From positions 1 to 33,120 of the IMG/VR virus record IMGVR_UViG_3300025118_005069: DNA of 33,120 nt; one strand, given 5' to 3'. Position numbers and translations under genes: made by a program. Below, piece after piece: positions 22,170-29,351 of the stretch; position 1 is the stretch's first letter, and every line of letters starts with the position of its first letter. Source of the stretch: a virus. The notes beneath the pieces are model-generated. The model had not been told where the DNA came from. It was given only the letters and a program-made list of their open reading frames with translations, and searched no databases.

Positions 22170-22860
22170 CCAAAGCAGTCCTCACTTGTTCACTTAAATT
22201 TTGTTTGTGTTCGTTGTTCATATGGGATAAATTATAAACTAAAAGAATATCTTCAATAAACTCTACTTTAGAATACCCAATTTTTTCTAATATAGGAACA
22301 AAAATAACTACATCTGCTGCTGCTGTATAAAAATTACCTTCCTTATCCCTAAAATTATGATCTTCTATCAAATCCCATAAATGTCTTTTAAAGGTTCTTA
22401 GGTGAGAGAAGGGCCATCCATCTATAACCGCTTGGCGTGGGCTACCTGTGTACTCTCTGGCTATACATTCACCTCCTGTGGTAGAGCTATAACTTCCGTA
22501 GGTTAACCAACATTCTGTATCTTCGTAAACCTTATCTACTTTGGATAACGCATGTTCATTTATAAACCAATCATCTCCATCTAACTGAACAATTATATCT
22601 TCGCTGTCTGCCTCCGAATTTTCTACTCCCTTTTTATGATTTAAGGGAACCCCTATTCTTTTATCATTTTTAATTATCTTAAATCGTTCGTCACCGCAAA
22701 TAGCCTTCTCAGCCTTTTCAACTGTGGCATCCATAGAATTATCATCTACTATAACCTGAGTAAAGTTAGTATGCGTTTGATCTTTAACTGATTGAATGCA
22801 CTTACCTATCCACTTCTCAGCGTTATAGACAGGAGTTATAATTCTAAAAGTGTTTTCCAT
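22153..22860 (-). CDS. GT2 glycosyltransferase
   Basis: A 235-residue GT-A family 2 protein. It opens with FRIITPVYNAEKWIGKCIQS, then VIVDDNSMDATVEKA, and has IVQLDGDDWF with the DXD-type metal site. These are the standard GT2 landmarks in order. There is no membrane helix, so it acts in the cytoplasm, probably on a lipid-linked or protein-linked acceptor. The C-terminal end overlaps the radical SAM gene start. Confidence 0.88.
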   Translation of the reverse strand: MENTFRIITPVYNAEKWIGKCIQSVKDQTHTNFTQVIVDDNSMDATVEKAEKAICGDERFKIIKNDKRIGVPLNHKKGVENSEADSEDIIVQLDGDDWFINEHALSKVDKVYEDTECWLTYGSYSSTTGGECIAREYTGSPRQAVIDGWPFSHLRTFKRHLWDLIEDHNFRDKEGNFYTAAADVVIFVPILEKIGYSKVEFIEDILLVYNLSHMNNEHKQNLSEQVRTALDVISK

Positions 22861-23633
22861 GATTCTAATATCCTATCTTCTTCCCAATACTCTGAATGTT
22901 TAGAAGATCCAAACAGGTCGTTAAAGGGAATTCCATGCTGTTCGCACTCATGCCTAACTAACCCATAAGTCTCAGCCCTACTTGCATGATAAACAGCATC
23001 AATCATGTTATACATAACTGTTTTATCGTCATACTTCCCTACTATCTTAACCCTCGTATTATTCTTTATTAAAGATCTAACCTGTTCTTGGTAATAATCT
23101 TCATCGGTTACGCTCCCAAAAATAAGGATTCGGGTGCCTTTCGGCTCAGAATCCAAGGCAGCTTGAATTGCCAAGGCCGTCTGCTTGTGGCTGTCAATGC
23201 TTCCTATTATACCCACAGCCCCTCGTTTATGTGAACCTTTTCTCTCACATTTATCGACAATATTAGGAATAACAACAGAGGGAGTATCAACATCCTGCCA
23301 ATCTCTTTGCCACTCGGAGACAAAGTGTATAGTGTCCACAGATTGAAGGGGTTTCTCTTTAAGAGGAAATAATATTGTTTCGTGGCAAGAGAAGATCACC
23401 TTCTTTATTGGAATTTTTTCTTCTTTTAGGGGAACAAAGTGAGCTATGAGAGTATCTTCTTCATCTGTTATATCTAATCTAGAGGTGTTCGCAGATCTGC
23501 ACTTATCCAAATGCCAGTTATGTGGGCCATAGAATATAGCATCAATGCCCGCCTTATTTAGCAAATTAGTTAGATTAATGAACGCAACGGTTGAGCCACC
23601 AGGGTTGGACCAACCAGATAATATCCTAACCAT
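22836..23633 (-). CDS. GT4-like glycosyltransferase (short)
   Basis: A 265-residue GT-B-type protein. The N-terminal domain begins MVRILSGWSNPGGSTVAF, then a central HFVSEWQRDWQ and VVIPNIVD, and the donor domain has GAVGIIGSIDSHKQTALAI, RILIFGSVTDE and a family-like DAVYHASRAETYGLVRHE. The E-x7-E of GT4 appears only in degraded form around ETYGLVRHE. Start 23633 overlaps the upstream stop by 8 bases. It is shorter than typical GT4s (about 350-400). Confidence 0.75.
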   Translation of the reverse strand: MVRILSGWSNPGGSTVAFINLTNLLNKAGIDAIFYGPHNWHLDKCRSANTSRLDITDEEDTLIAHFVPLKEEKIPIKKVIFSCHETILFPLKEKPLQSVDTIHFVSEWQRDWQDVDTPSVVIPNIVDKCERKGSHKRGAVGIIGSIDSHKQTALAIQAALDSEPKGTRILIFGSVTDEDYYQEQVRSLIKNNTRVKIVGKYDDKTVMYNMIDAVYHASRAETYGLVRHECEQHGIPFNDLFGSSKHSEYWEEDRILESWKTLLEL

Positions 23634-24834
23634 TCCCACTGAACGACCACTCCTTGTTATAGGTTGCTTCCTTGTGCCTCTCACTCAGGAGCTTAAAGCA
23701 CTGCTCATACAGCTCCAGTCTGTGCTTTGCCACCTTATTGATGTCGAAGTATTCGTCCGTTATTTGACGTAGATTACGGCCCATCGTCTCAACGTGCTTG
23801 GGGTTTTTTATACATTTCGAGAGGATCTTAACCCACTGGCTTCTTGGGGCATCGGGATCTATTAAATACCCTGTCTCCCCGTTAACTATAGTTTCATCAT
23901 AACATCCTACATTGGAGGCTATCAAGGGTACTTTATATCTCCCACACTCAGCTACCTTAATCTCACTCTTACTATCATTAAACGCATTCATCTGAAGTGG
24001 TGCTATTGCTAACTCCATGTTGGCATACATACTGCCATATCTATCTGGGGGAAGAGCTTGTCCTATAGACCAATTATTTGCTTTCTTAAACCCCCCAAGG
24101 AGTATCCTTTTATAGTTATCCCACACCTCGTTCTGCCATTCTTTGGCTTTGCCCTTCTCTTGAGGTGCAGGTGCGCCATAAAAATCCCACTGTACCTTTT
24201 CTTTTCCTACCTTTTGATTCACCGACCACGGTACCCCAGCAAACTCTTTAACGTCTTCCTCATGATGAATCCCACCTGCCCATCCTACCCTACTTACTCC
24301 CTTTATCTTTACTCGTTGCATGTTCCAACAAGGAAGAGTATAATCAATAGAATTTTTTATAACTGCGAGAACTCCTCCTACAAAAGACTTAACTCTCTCA
24401 GCAAATTTCTTCTGCGTCACAGTAACGAGGTCAGCATTGAAATACATCCATTTAGTTATTTCATATAAATTCTTTTCTTCATAGGTTTGTTTTAATCTAT
24501 GTCCTTCGTACAACTCGGTAAGGAGATCATCGGTATCAAAATGAACAAACTTACCTCTCTGCTTTGAGATTCCTATAACTCTCGCTGTGTAGGGGCCACC
24601 AAAGTTAGAAATATTATTTATAAGAACTATATCGGCCCAATCTATATCAGGATAAGGTGCATCATCTGTTGGCATCTCTCCTGTTTCCATATTTAGTTGT
24701 AGGGGATTTTGAACAAGCTTAACTTCAACTTTGTCTGGGTATAGTTGGGCTAGTTTTTGTAATGGCATGATAAGACGATAGTAAGCACATCCTCCTTCGT
24801 TTGCATAAACACCAAGGATTTTAAGTTTGTTCAT
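23626..24834 (-). CDS. GT4-like glycosyltransferase
   Basis: A 402-residue GT-B protein. It opens with ILGVYANEGGCAYYRLIMPL, typical of phage/LPS GT4s, followed by GKFVHFDTDDLL and a C-terminal donor domain with VGWAGGIHHEEDV, ELAIAPLQMNAFNDSKSEIKVAEC (acidic E-K-E-type motif) and VPLIASNVGCYDETIVNGETG. It is the first gene of the glycan island in the direction of transcription. The hairpin at 24848-24880 is immediately upstream, so the gene needs read-through or a promoter near that hairpin. Confidence 0.85.
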   Translation of the reverse strand: MNKLKILGVYANEGGCAYYRLIMPLQKLAQLYPDKVEVKLVQNPLQLNMETGEMPTDDAPYPDIDWADIVLINNISNFGGPYTARVIGISKQRGKFVHFDTDDLLTELYEGHRLKQTYEEKNLYEITKWMYFNADLVTVTQKKFAERVKSFVGGVLAVIKNSIDYTLPCWNMQRVKIKGVSRVGWAGGIHHEEDVKEFAGVPWSVNQKVGKEKVQWDFYGAPAPQEKGKAKEWQNEVWDNYKRILLGGFKKANNWSIGQALPPDRYGSMYANMELAIAPLQMNAFNDSKSEIKVAECGRYKVPLIASNVGCYDETIVNGETGYLIDPDAPRSQWVKILSKCIKNPKHVETMGRNLRQITDEYFDINKVAKHRLELYEQCFKLLSERHKEATYNKEWSFSGNG

Positions 24835-24847
24835 TTGTTTCTCTAAT

Positions 24848-24880
24848 AAAAAAAGGAGGTAGTTTAAAACTACCTCCTTA
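24848..24880 (-). terminator. rho-independent terminator
   Basis: A 10-bp stem (AAGGAGGTAG paired with CTACCTCCTT, extendable by 3 A-T pairs) is followed on the minus strand by a run of seven T. It sits 35 bases after the lipoprotein stop at 24915 and 14 bases before the GT4 start at 24834. It ends the SSB-holin-lipoprotein transcription unit. A TATAAT box (24880-24885) abuts its upstream side. Confidence 0.92.
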
Positions 24881-24914
24881 TTATAGATGGGGTCAATTAA
24901 GGTTGTACTAATTT

Positions 24915-25127
24915 CTATGGGTCTAAATTTTTAGGAGGAACAATATAATAGCCTTCGGGGATAGCTACGTTTTTGTCTGTTAGAACCCACTGTCCATCTA
25001 CTTTTACATAAATTTTTCCCTCAACGTCTGGTCCAATCCTTGCGATTGATCCCGACTCCACGAATATCGCTCTCGTGCTTCCGCACCCTATCATGCAAAG
25101 ACTTGCTGAGAATAGGATCAGCAGCAT
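24915..25127 (-). CDS. small lipoprotein overlapping the preceding gene (o-spanin-like layout)
   Basis: The frame is open up to 25238, but the signal peptide begins at the ATG at 25127: MLLILFSASLCMIGC, with a lipobox (MIGC) placing the lipidated Cys at position 15. The 56-residue mature part starts CGSTRAIFVESGSIARIG and ends YYIVPPKNLDP. AAGG is found just upstream. Its start lies inside the preceding small frame (25021-25224), in another register, for 107 bases. This is the arrangement of embedded Rz1-type outer-membrane spanins, although this protein is not especially proline-rich. Similar small lipoproteins occur in many phages. Function is not shown. Confidence 0.6.
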   Translation of the reverse strand: MLLILFSASLCMIGCGSTRAIFVESGSIARIGPDVEGKIYVKVDGQWVLTDKNVAIPEGYYIVPPKNLDP

Positions 25128-25224
25128 CAGCCTTTTTCCCCGTGTCGGGAGCTTCGATTTGAGCGACGACAGTAGGTATAATAGCTTTGAATAAAGACGA
25201 GATAAGATCAATGAGCCACGCCAC
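25021..25224 (-). CDS. small protein with N-terminal hydrophobic helix
   Basis: A 67-residue frame beginning with GTG, with GAGG 8 bases upstream and the preceding stop just before it. The N-terminal MAWLIDLISSLFKAIIP helix is hydrophobic to amphipathic, followed by VVAQIEAPD and a charged tail (SLHDRVRKHESDIRG) ending in DWTRR. The C-terminal part overlaps the lipoprotein frame. It could be the partner of the lipoprotein in an Rz/Rz1-like pair or a membrane-active peptide. Neither is proven. Confidence 0.5.
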   Translation of the reverse strand: MAWLIDLISSLFKAIIPTVVAQIEAPDTGKKADAADPILSKSLHDRVRKHESDIRGVGINRKDWTRR

Positions 25225-25227
25225 ATT

Positions 25228-25488
25228 CTAATCCTCACTGCTGTCTGTTATAGCGGGACCAACATTAAACCAAGTCCAAGGCAAGACAATATTAAAGTCT
25301 GCCCATGACCATTCATGTGTATGGAGATCCCCTAAAAAGGGCATATTAAACTGGGGAGCTGCGTCTCCAGGAATAATATCTACAACCATATCATCTACGG
25401 CTTCTACAACCACAATGGGTCCAATACCTGCACACGCTCCAAGACTGAGCATAGTAAACATAAGACTAACAATCAAAAACTTCTTCAT
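25228..25488 (-). CDS. lipoprotein, 86 residues
   Basis: An 86-residue protein with a clear lipoprotein signal peptide: MKKFLIVSLMFTMLSLGAC, lipobox LGAC, then a mature region with GIGPIVVVEAVDDMVVDIIP and an aromatic-rich stretch (HEWSWADFNIVLPWTWF). It starts in an ATGA overlap with the upstream membrane-protein gene. Lipidation would place it at the inner or outer membrane. A role in lysis, superinfection exclusion or envelope binding is possible; no family was recognised. Confidence 0.75.
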   Translation of the reverse strand: MKKFLIVSLMFTMLSLGACAGIGPIVVVEAVDDMVVDIIPGDAAPQFNMPFLGDLHTHEWSWADFNIVLPWTWFNVGPAITDSSED

Positions 25489-25850
25489 TTCTTATCTCCT
25501 TGAACTATTCGAGCCACGAGACCTTGAAGCTTGGGCATACCCCAACTCACCAAAAGCTTATACGCTGGTCCCTTTGCCATTGCAAGGGCGTTACTAATAG
25601 CAAGCTGCTTTGCTTCTTCTCGTTCTTCTTCAGTGAGCTTGCCATCTGCGGCTGCTCTTTTACGGAAAGCTACAAACTCATCACCAGTCTGGGCAATCCC
25701 ATCCCGAAGAGCGTCGATAGCCACATTCTCAATTCCTTGTTTTCGTAACCAACTATAAAATAATCCTAGGCACCAAACAAGACCCGTGCCTACAATACCC
25801 CACACTGCTTCGCTCAGTGCTAAATTTTCCCAAATACTTGCAAAATACAT
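25485..25850 (-). CDS. membrane protein, holin-like candidate
   Basis: A 121-residue protein with one transmembrane helix near the N-terminus (AVWGIVGTGLVWCLGLFYSW) and a charged helical C-terminal part (GDEFVAFRKRAAADGKLTEE). The ribosome site AGGAGATTAGT is strong. The size, single TM and polar tail fit a pinholin or another small phage membrane protein. The lipoproteins just downstream make a lysis-type cassette plausible, but no endolysin is in the window. Name is inference. Confidence 0.6.
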   Translation of the reverse strand: MYFASIWENLALSEAVWGIVGTGLVWCLGLFYSWLRKQGIENVAIDALRDGIAQTGDEFVAFRKRAAADGKLTEEEREEAKQLAISNALAMAKGPAYKLLVSWGMPKLQGLVARIVQGDKK

Positions 25851-25859
25851 ACTAATCTC

Positions 25860-26600
25860 CTAGCTTTGCATCTTGTTGAGGAATTCGTCATCAGAACCCT
25901 CAACATTAGGCGTATCTGTATACGCCGTTCCCCTCAAAGACGGGGGAGTAATTTCGTCTACAATATTTACTACATCATCATATTCTTCAAGCTTCACAAG
26001 TCCGTGAACATCATGAAGAGAATCCATCCACTCTGCTATTTCTGATGATTTACCTGCTTCCGATGATTTTGGACGAGGTTGAGATTGATCATACTTAGGC
26101 CATTGCCCTTCCATGATCTTGATAATCTTAAAATCGTGTCCAACAGAGAGGTCTGTAATGTCACCATAATCTTCGTCCAGAATAGTATTAAGAATCTTTT
26201 GGAACAACATGATCCCAACAGAAAGGATCTTAACCTTCGCTGATTCCCTATCTACAACATTCATGTAGTAGCGGGAACGAGGCTTAATCTGTCGAGCAAG
26301 GGTCTCATCATCAGTAACCCCCGTCTTCCACAGACTAAAGTAAAGATCGCAAAGGGGGCATTTTTCCCCATGGATCTTTCTACAGTGTACGTTTCTTATT
26401 TTGTTATCGTTGGCTGTTACTCGATGAATCTTAGTTTCAGCGTAAAAAGGGGTATCCTCGTCCTTTCCTGGAAGGATGCGAACAACATTGTTCCCCTCCT
26501 GAATCTGAAGGAAGTTGTCTAAAAAGGAGGAGTCTCCTCCTTGGCTGGGGTTTGAGATCTCAGCGTGTTTGCGCCTGATTGCTTCGAGGTCGATTGACAT
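25860..26600 (-). CDS. gp32-like single-stranded DNA-binding protein
   Basis: A 246-residue protein with the features of T4-type SSBs: a basic N-terminus (MSIDLEAIRRKHAEI), an OB-fold-like core with NVVRILPGKD, a zinc-binding segment NVHCRKIHGEKCPLC (Cys73, His77, Cys81, Cys84) and an acidic C-terminal end (VEGSDDEFLNKM). Such proteins coat ssDNA at the phage replication fork, and the acidic tail recruits replication and recombination proteins. A TATAAATA box lies 22 bases upstream, and AGGAG precedes the ATG. Downstream genes in the same unit are membrane and lipoprotein genes rather than replication genes. Confidence 0.87.
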   Translation of the reverse strand: MSIDLEAIRRKHAEISNPSQGGDSSFLDNFLQIQEGNNVVRILPGKDEDTPFYAETKIHRVTANDNKIRNVHCRKIHGEKCPLCDLYFSLWKTGVTDDETLARQIKPRSRYYMNVVDRESAKVKILSVGIMLFQKILNTILDEDYGDITDLSVGHDFKIIKIMEGQWPKYDQSQPRPKSSEAGKSSEIAEWMDSLHDVHGLVKLEEYDDVVNIVDEITPPSLRGTAYTDTPNVEGSDDEFLNKMQS

Positions 26601-26621
26601 GTTATTTCTCCTGTTAAAAGT

Positions 26622-26629
26622 TATTTATA
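26622..26629 (-). promoter_or_regulatory. TATAAATA, T4-late-promoter-like box
   Basis: The minus strand carries exactly TATAAATA in the 54-base gap upstream of the SSB gene, 22 bases before its ATG. This is the -10 element of T4-type late promoters recognised by gp55. No -35 element is expected for such promoters. The match is exact, but A/T-rich sequence makes chance matches common; the same octamer also occurs inside coding sequence at other sites. Confidence 0.5.
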
Positions 26630-26654
26630 TGTTATAGTCGAGTTTAAGTAGGAT

Positions 26655-27086
26655 TTAACTATAAAGTTTGGTTTCTGATCTATTATTTGCGGATAGTTGG
26701 ACTAAAATGTCCTTCTTATGTTCTAATGAAGTTACTAAGCCCTTTACCATTAGGTACTTATGGGTAGCTTCAGTAACCTTTCTTTCCATTTCTCTATATT
26801 CACTATCAGTGAATACAATGTCATCCAAATCTTTCGCTGTTAATTTTATTTTAGTATTTTCTTTACTTTCCTTTCTAAGGAAGGAGCCTAAGTAGGTAAG
26901 TTCGTGATTGGCTTCATCAAGCTCCTTTTTTGAAAGGGCAAGAAGGGCCATGCATTGCTGGAACACAGCAGGGTGCCCCATAAGCTCACCACTAAGGTTG
27001 TCCTTATCAACCTTACTGAGTTGTTTTCCGATAAACGTAAAGTTTTCCCAAGTAAAAACTTCATACGCCTCTATTAAGTTATGCAT
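26655..27086 (-). CDS. UvsY-like recombination mediator candidate
   Basis: A 143-residue helical protein starting at the ATG at 27086 (MHNLIEAYEVFTWENFT), with GGAG 7 bases upstream and a TGATG junction with the preceding lipoprotein gene. The second half has KIKLTAKDLDDIVFTDSEYR, a long charged helix and HKKDILVQLSANNRSET. This is the general shape of small phage UvsY-like mediators, and it is located directly upstream of the gp32-like gene. The match is weak and based on context and helical pattern. A longer frame up to 27137 exists but is less likely. Confidence 0.45.
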   Translation of the reverse strand: MHNLIEAYEVFTWENFTFIGKQLSKVDKDNLSGELMGHPAVFQQCMALLALSKKELDEANHELTYLGSFLRKESKENTKIKLTAKDLDDIVFTDSEYREMERKVTEATHKYLMVKGLVTSLEHKKDILVQLSANNRSETKLYS

Positions 27087-27265
27087 CAATGTCTCCGAAT
27101 ATAATGATGGTGGTGAACAGGTACTACAGGATAACACACAGTACCTGTTGGAACCGTGTATATCCGTACTGGTTGGTGCCTTCTCACGGGTTTAATCGTG
27201 ACATTGCACCCACTCATTATAATCGAAGTTAACAAAAGTGCAAACAAAATCTTTAATTTTTTCAT
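27086..27265 (-). CDS. small proline/histidine-rich lipoprotein
   Basis: A 59-residue protein: signal peptide MKKLKILFALLLTSIIMSGC with lipobox MSGC, then a 40-residue mature part rich in Pro, Val, Arg and His (VPTGTVCYPVVPVHHHHYIRRH). Short proline-rich lipoproteins are typical of Rz1-like o-spanins, but no partner i-spanin overlaps it. TGATG junctions on both sides show translational coupling to its neighbours. Confidence 0.7.
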   Translation of the reverse strand: MKKLKILFALLLTSIIMSGCNVTIKPVRRHQPVRIYTVPTGTVCYPVVPVHHHHYIRRH

Positions 27266-27657
27266 CACGGAACTAAACTGTAGGTTACATTACCTGCGCC
27301 TAACGCAGTGGCCCCAGAAACGACCAAATTATGTCCCACCACACAAGTACCTATTCCCGTAATTGGGGAACCTGTCTGAGTAAAAGGGGCCGCTGCGTTG
27401 GTGTCCGCTGTTATAAGTCCAGTAAGAGATGTTCCTGCTACTATTGTTGTAGAAGAAGAGGCTAACTCTGCTGTGCCATGGTCCCCTAATGAGATAGTGT
27501 AAGAAAGAAGTTTAATTTTTCTCCCATCTCCTGGGGAGCTAACAATCGTGGTTGCTCCCGTAACCCCAGCGGTGTAACTAAATGTAGCTGTTTCTACAGC
27601 AGGGACTCCCGCATGTTTTGTGGCACTTCTCGTACCATCTACTGACATAAAACTCAT
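27265..27657 (-). CDS. Gly/Thr/Ala-rich beta protein, likely virion component
   Basis: A 130-residue protein with many Gly, Ala, Ser, Thr and Val and few Lys or Arg after the N-terminus: MSFMSVDGTRSATKHAG, then TFSYTAGVTGATTIVSSPGD and an ending GAGNVTYSLVP. The composition suggests a beta-sandwich surface protein such as a decoration, fibre tip or spike domain. Its position among replication genes is odd for a structural gene. No sequence family was recognised. AAGGA lies upstream. Confidence 0.55.
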   Translation of the reverse strand: MSFMSVDGTRSATKHAGVPAVETATFSYTAGVTGATTIVSSPGDGRKIKLLSYTISLGDHGTAELASSSTTIVAGTSLTGLITADTNAAAPFTQTGSPITGIGTCVVGHNLVVSGATALGAGNVTYSLVP

Positions 27658-27658
27658 G

Positions 27659-28057
27659 TTATTCTTTCCTTTCTAAAATTAGCTCGAATAATTCTTTGTT
27701 TAAAGCAAGAGCTGACATAAGCCCTCTACTAACGCCCAATGTTAAAAACTCATTGCTTGCGTTAGGTATATACCCTTCGGGACAGTTATCTCCTAACTCT
27801 CCTTTCTCGTGTCCACCAAACCCACATACTTCCAGAAGAACATGTGTTATTTCGTGAAGCACCGTCTCTATCGCTGTCTCTGTGTTTGCAGTTGATTGAA
27901 GAAAAATAGTACAATCATCAAAATCAGTAACCCCCCAGCAAGCACAACCAGTATCTGCCAGATGATCTTTAACAGTTATCTTAAATTTACGGTACCCTGC
28001 GTTAAAGTAGAGGCCATCTATCTTTTTTAATAAATTACATTTCTTCTTCTGCGTCAT
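27659..28057 (-). CDS. HExxH metalloprotease-like protein
   Basis: A 132-residue protein with a single zinc-protease motif HEITH (68-72) in a helix (TETAIETVLHEITHVLLEVC), followed by a Gly/His-rich stretch (GFGGHEKGELG) that may give the third ligand. The layout resembles the minimal SprT/ImmA-type metallopeptidase domain. The ATG at 28057 (MTQKKK) is used; the frame is open 6 codons further to a TTG. It overlaps the end of the helicase gene by 23 bases. Substrate unknown. Confidence 0.7.
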   Translation of the reverse strand: MTQKKKCNLLKKIDGLYFNAGYRKFKITVKDHLADTGCACWGVTDFDDCTIFLQSTANTETAIETVLHEITHVLLEVCGFGGHEKGELGDNCPEGYIPNASNEFLTLGVSRGLMSALALNKELFELILERKE

Positions 28058-29351
28058 CCTCTTCGCCCTCTTCAATTCTAAGCGTACTATAGTTTACGTT
28101 GAGGGGAACCGTAAAAAATGCTCTTCCGTTTCTAACTTTCATAGCATATAAACGCATCATCCCCTCGTCATACTCTTCTCTATTCTGATTTAGGGACACA
28201 GCAAGATCTACAGGTCTTATCTGACCGTAGGAGTCTCCTAACTCTGAGTCCGTAATTAATCTGACATTTCGTCCTTGGCGGTTTGTTTGGGTAGCTGTCC
28301 AGACCACGCAACTATGCTCCTGAGCTAAACCTCGAAGATCTGTCACTGTTTGTTCCATTGCTTCGTACTTCGCCATATTTTTATCTGATATTTTAAGAAG
28401 ACCAATATAATCTACTATGATCACATCTGGGATGAAGTTTTCATGGTTTCTAAGTATATTTAAAAGAGATCTAATATTAGAAACATTGGTTACTCCCGCA
28501 GGAAGTTCCTTAATAACTAAGTCTCCATTAGAAAACTTCTCCTTAAAAAGATTTAACCTCTCCTTTACCTTCAAAAGAGAAGTAGGATTAGTTTTCATTA
28601 TTCTTTGGGGGATAAGAGATGCTATTGAGTCCAGCCTTTGGGCTACTCTGTCTTCACTCATTTCAAGAGAAATATATAAAACCTTTCTATTTTCCATTAA
28701 TGATTGAACACATTGGTTAGCCAAGTAAAGACTTTTACCCACCCCAGGAGGTGCTACCACCATCCCAATCTCTTTTCTCTGGAGACCTCCTTCTATGGCT
28801 TGGTTAAGAGTTGGAATCATAGTCTTAAACAAGTCCTTTTGGTCCTCGGACAACTCGTACAGCCTCTTAAATCTATCTGCTATATCACTAAAATAGTTTT
28901 GTCCCACATCTACTTCTCTTGAGACAGTAAGAGCTTCCCTAATGTTGCTCTCAATGGCACCATAGTTCTCACTTTTAAGATGCAGAATACTATTCTTAAT
29001 GGCTCCTTTAAGAGCTTCCTTTTTAGCAAAATCTTCAATAAGATCTAAAATATATTCCTTATTGTTTACGGACTCGGGATCTATAGCATTTATGTCCTCC
29101 AACTCCTCTGAGAAATCGGAGATTCTGCCTTCTTCGCCTATATCTTTCCTAATATCTTCTACGATAAAATCGTCTGTTGGAATGGATAAATACTCATCAT
29201 AATGAGTGACAACTGCCTCATAGATCCGAGCATGGGTGGGGTATTCAAAGTATTCCGACTTAACCAACGAGGAGATCTGGGTGAAGAAATCATGGTCACT
29301 TTTTAATAAATAAATTATGCCTCTTTGTACATTAGAGGAGAATGGGTACAT
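28035..29351 (-). CDS. DnaB/gp41-like replicative helicase
   Basis: A 438-residue protein with a helical N-terminal region (1-110, DnaB-N-like) and a RecA-type helicase core: Walker A APPGVGKS (200-207), VLYISLEMSEDRVAQRL (the DnaB-typical ISLEMS motif), Walker B PDVIIVDYIGLL, and VVWTATQTNRQG (DnaB H3-like). Its length matches bacterial DnaB and T4 gp41. It unwinds DNA at the phage fork. The acidic end (EEGEEDDAEEEM) is notable. The start overlaps the upstream stop by one base (TAATG). No primase or loader is in the window. Confidence 0.92.
   Translation of the reverse strand: MYPFSSNVQRGIIYLLKSDHDFFTQISSLVKSEYFEYPTHARIYEAVVTHYDEYLSIPTDDFIVEDIRKDIGEEGRISDFSEELEDINAIDPESVNNKEYILDLIEDFAKKEALKGAIKNSILHLKSENYGAIESNIREALTVSREVDVGQNYFSDIADRFKRLYELSEDQKDLFKTMIPTLNQAIEGGLQRKEIGMVVAPPGVGKSLYLANQCVQSLMENRKVLYISLEMSEDRVAQRLDSIASLIPQRIMKTNPTSLLKVKERLNLFKEKFSNGDLVIKELPAGVTNVSNIRSLLNILRNHENFIPDVIIVDYIGLLKISDKNMAKYEAMEQTVTDLRGLAQEHSCVVWTATQTNRQGRNVRLITDSELGDSYGQIRPVDLAVSLNQNREEYDEGMMRLYAMKVRNGRAFFTVPLNVNYSTLRIEEGEEDDAEEEM

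Noticed and set aside
27086-27137. N-terminal extension of the UvsY-like candidate (CSTCSPPS)
   Set aside because: The ATG at 27086 has a GGAG and a TGATG junction; the extension lies over the lipoprotein gene.
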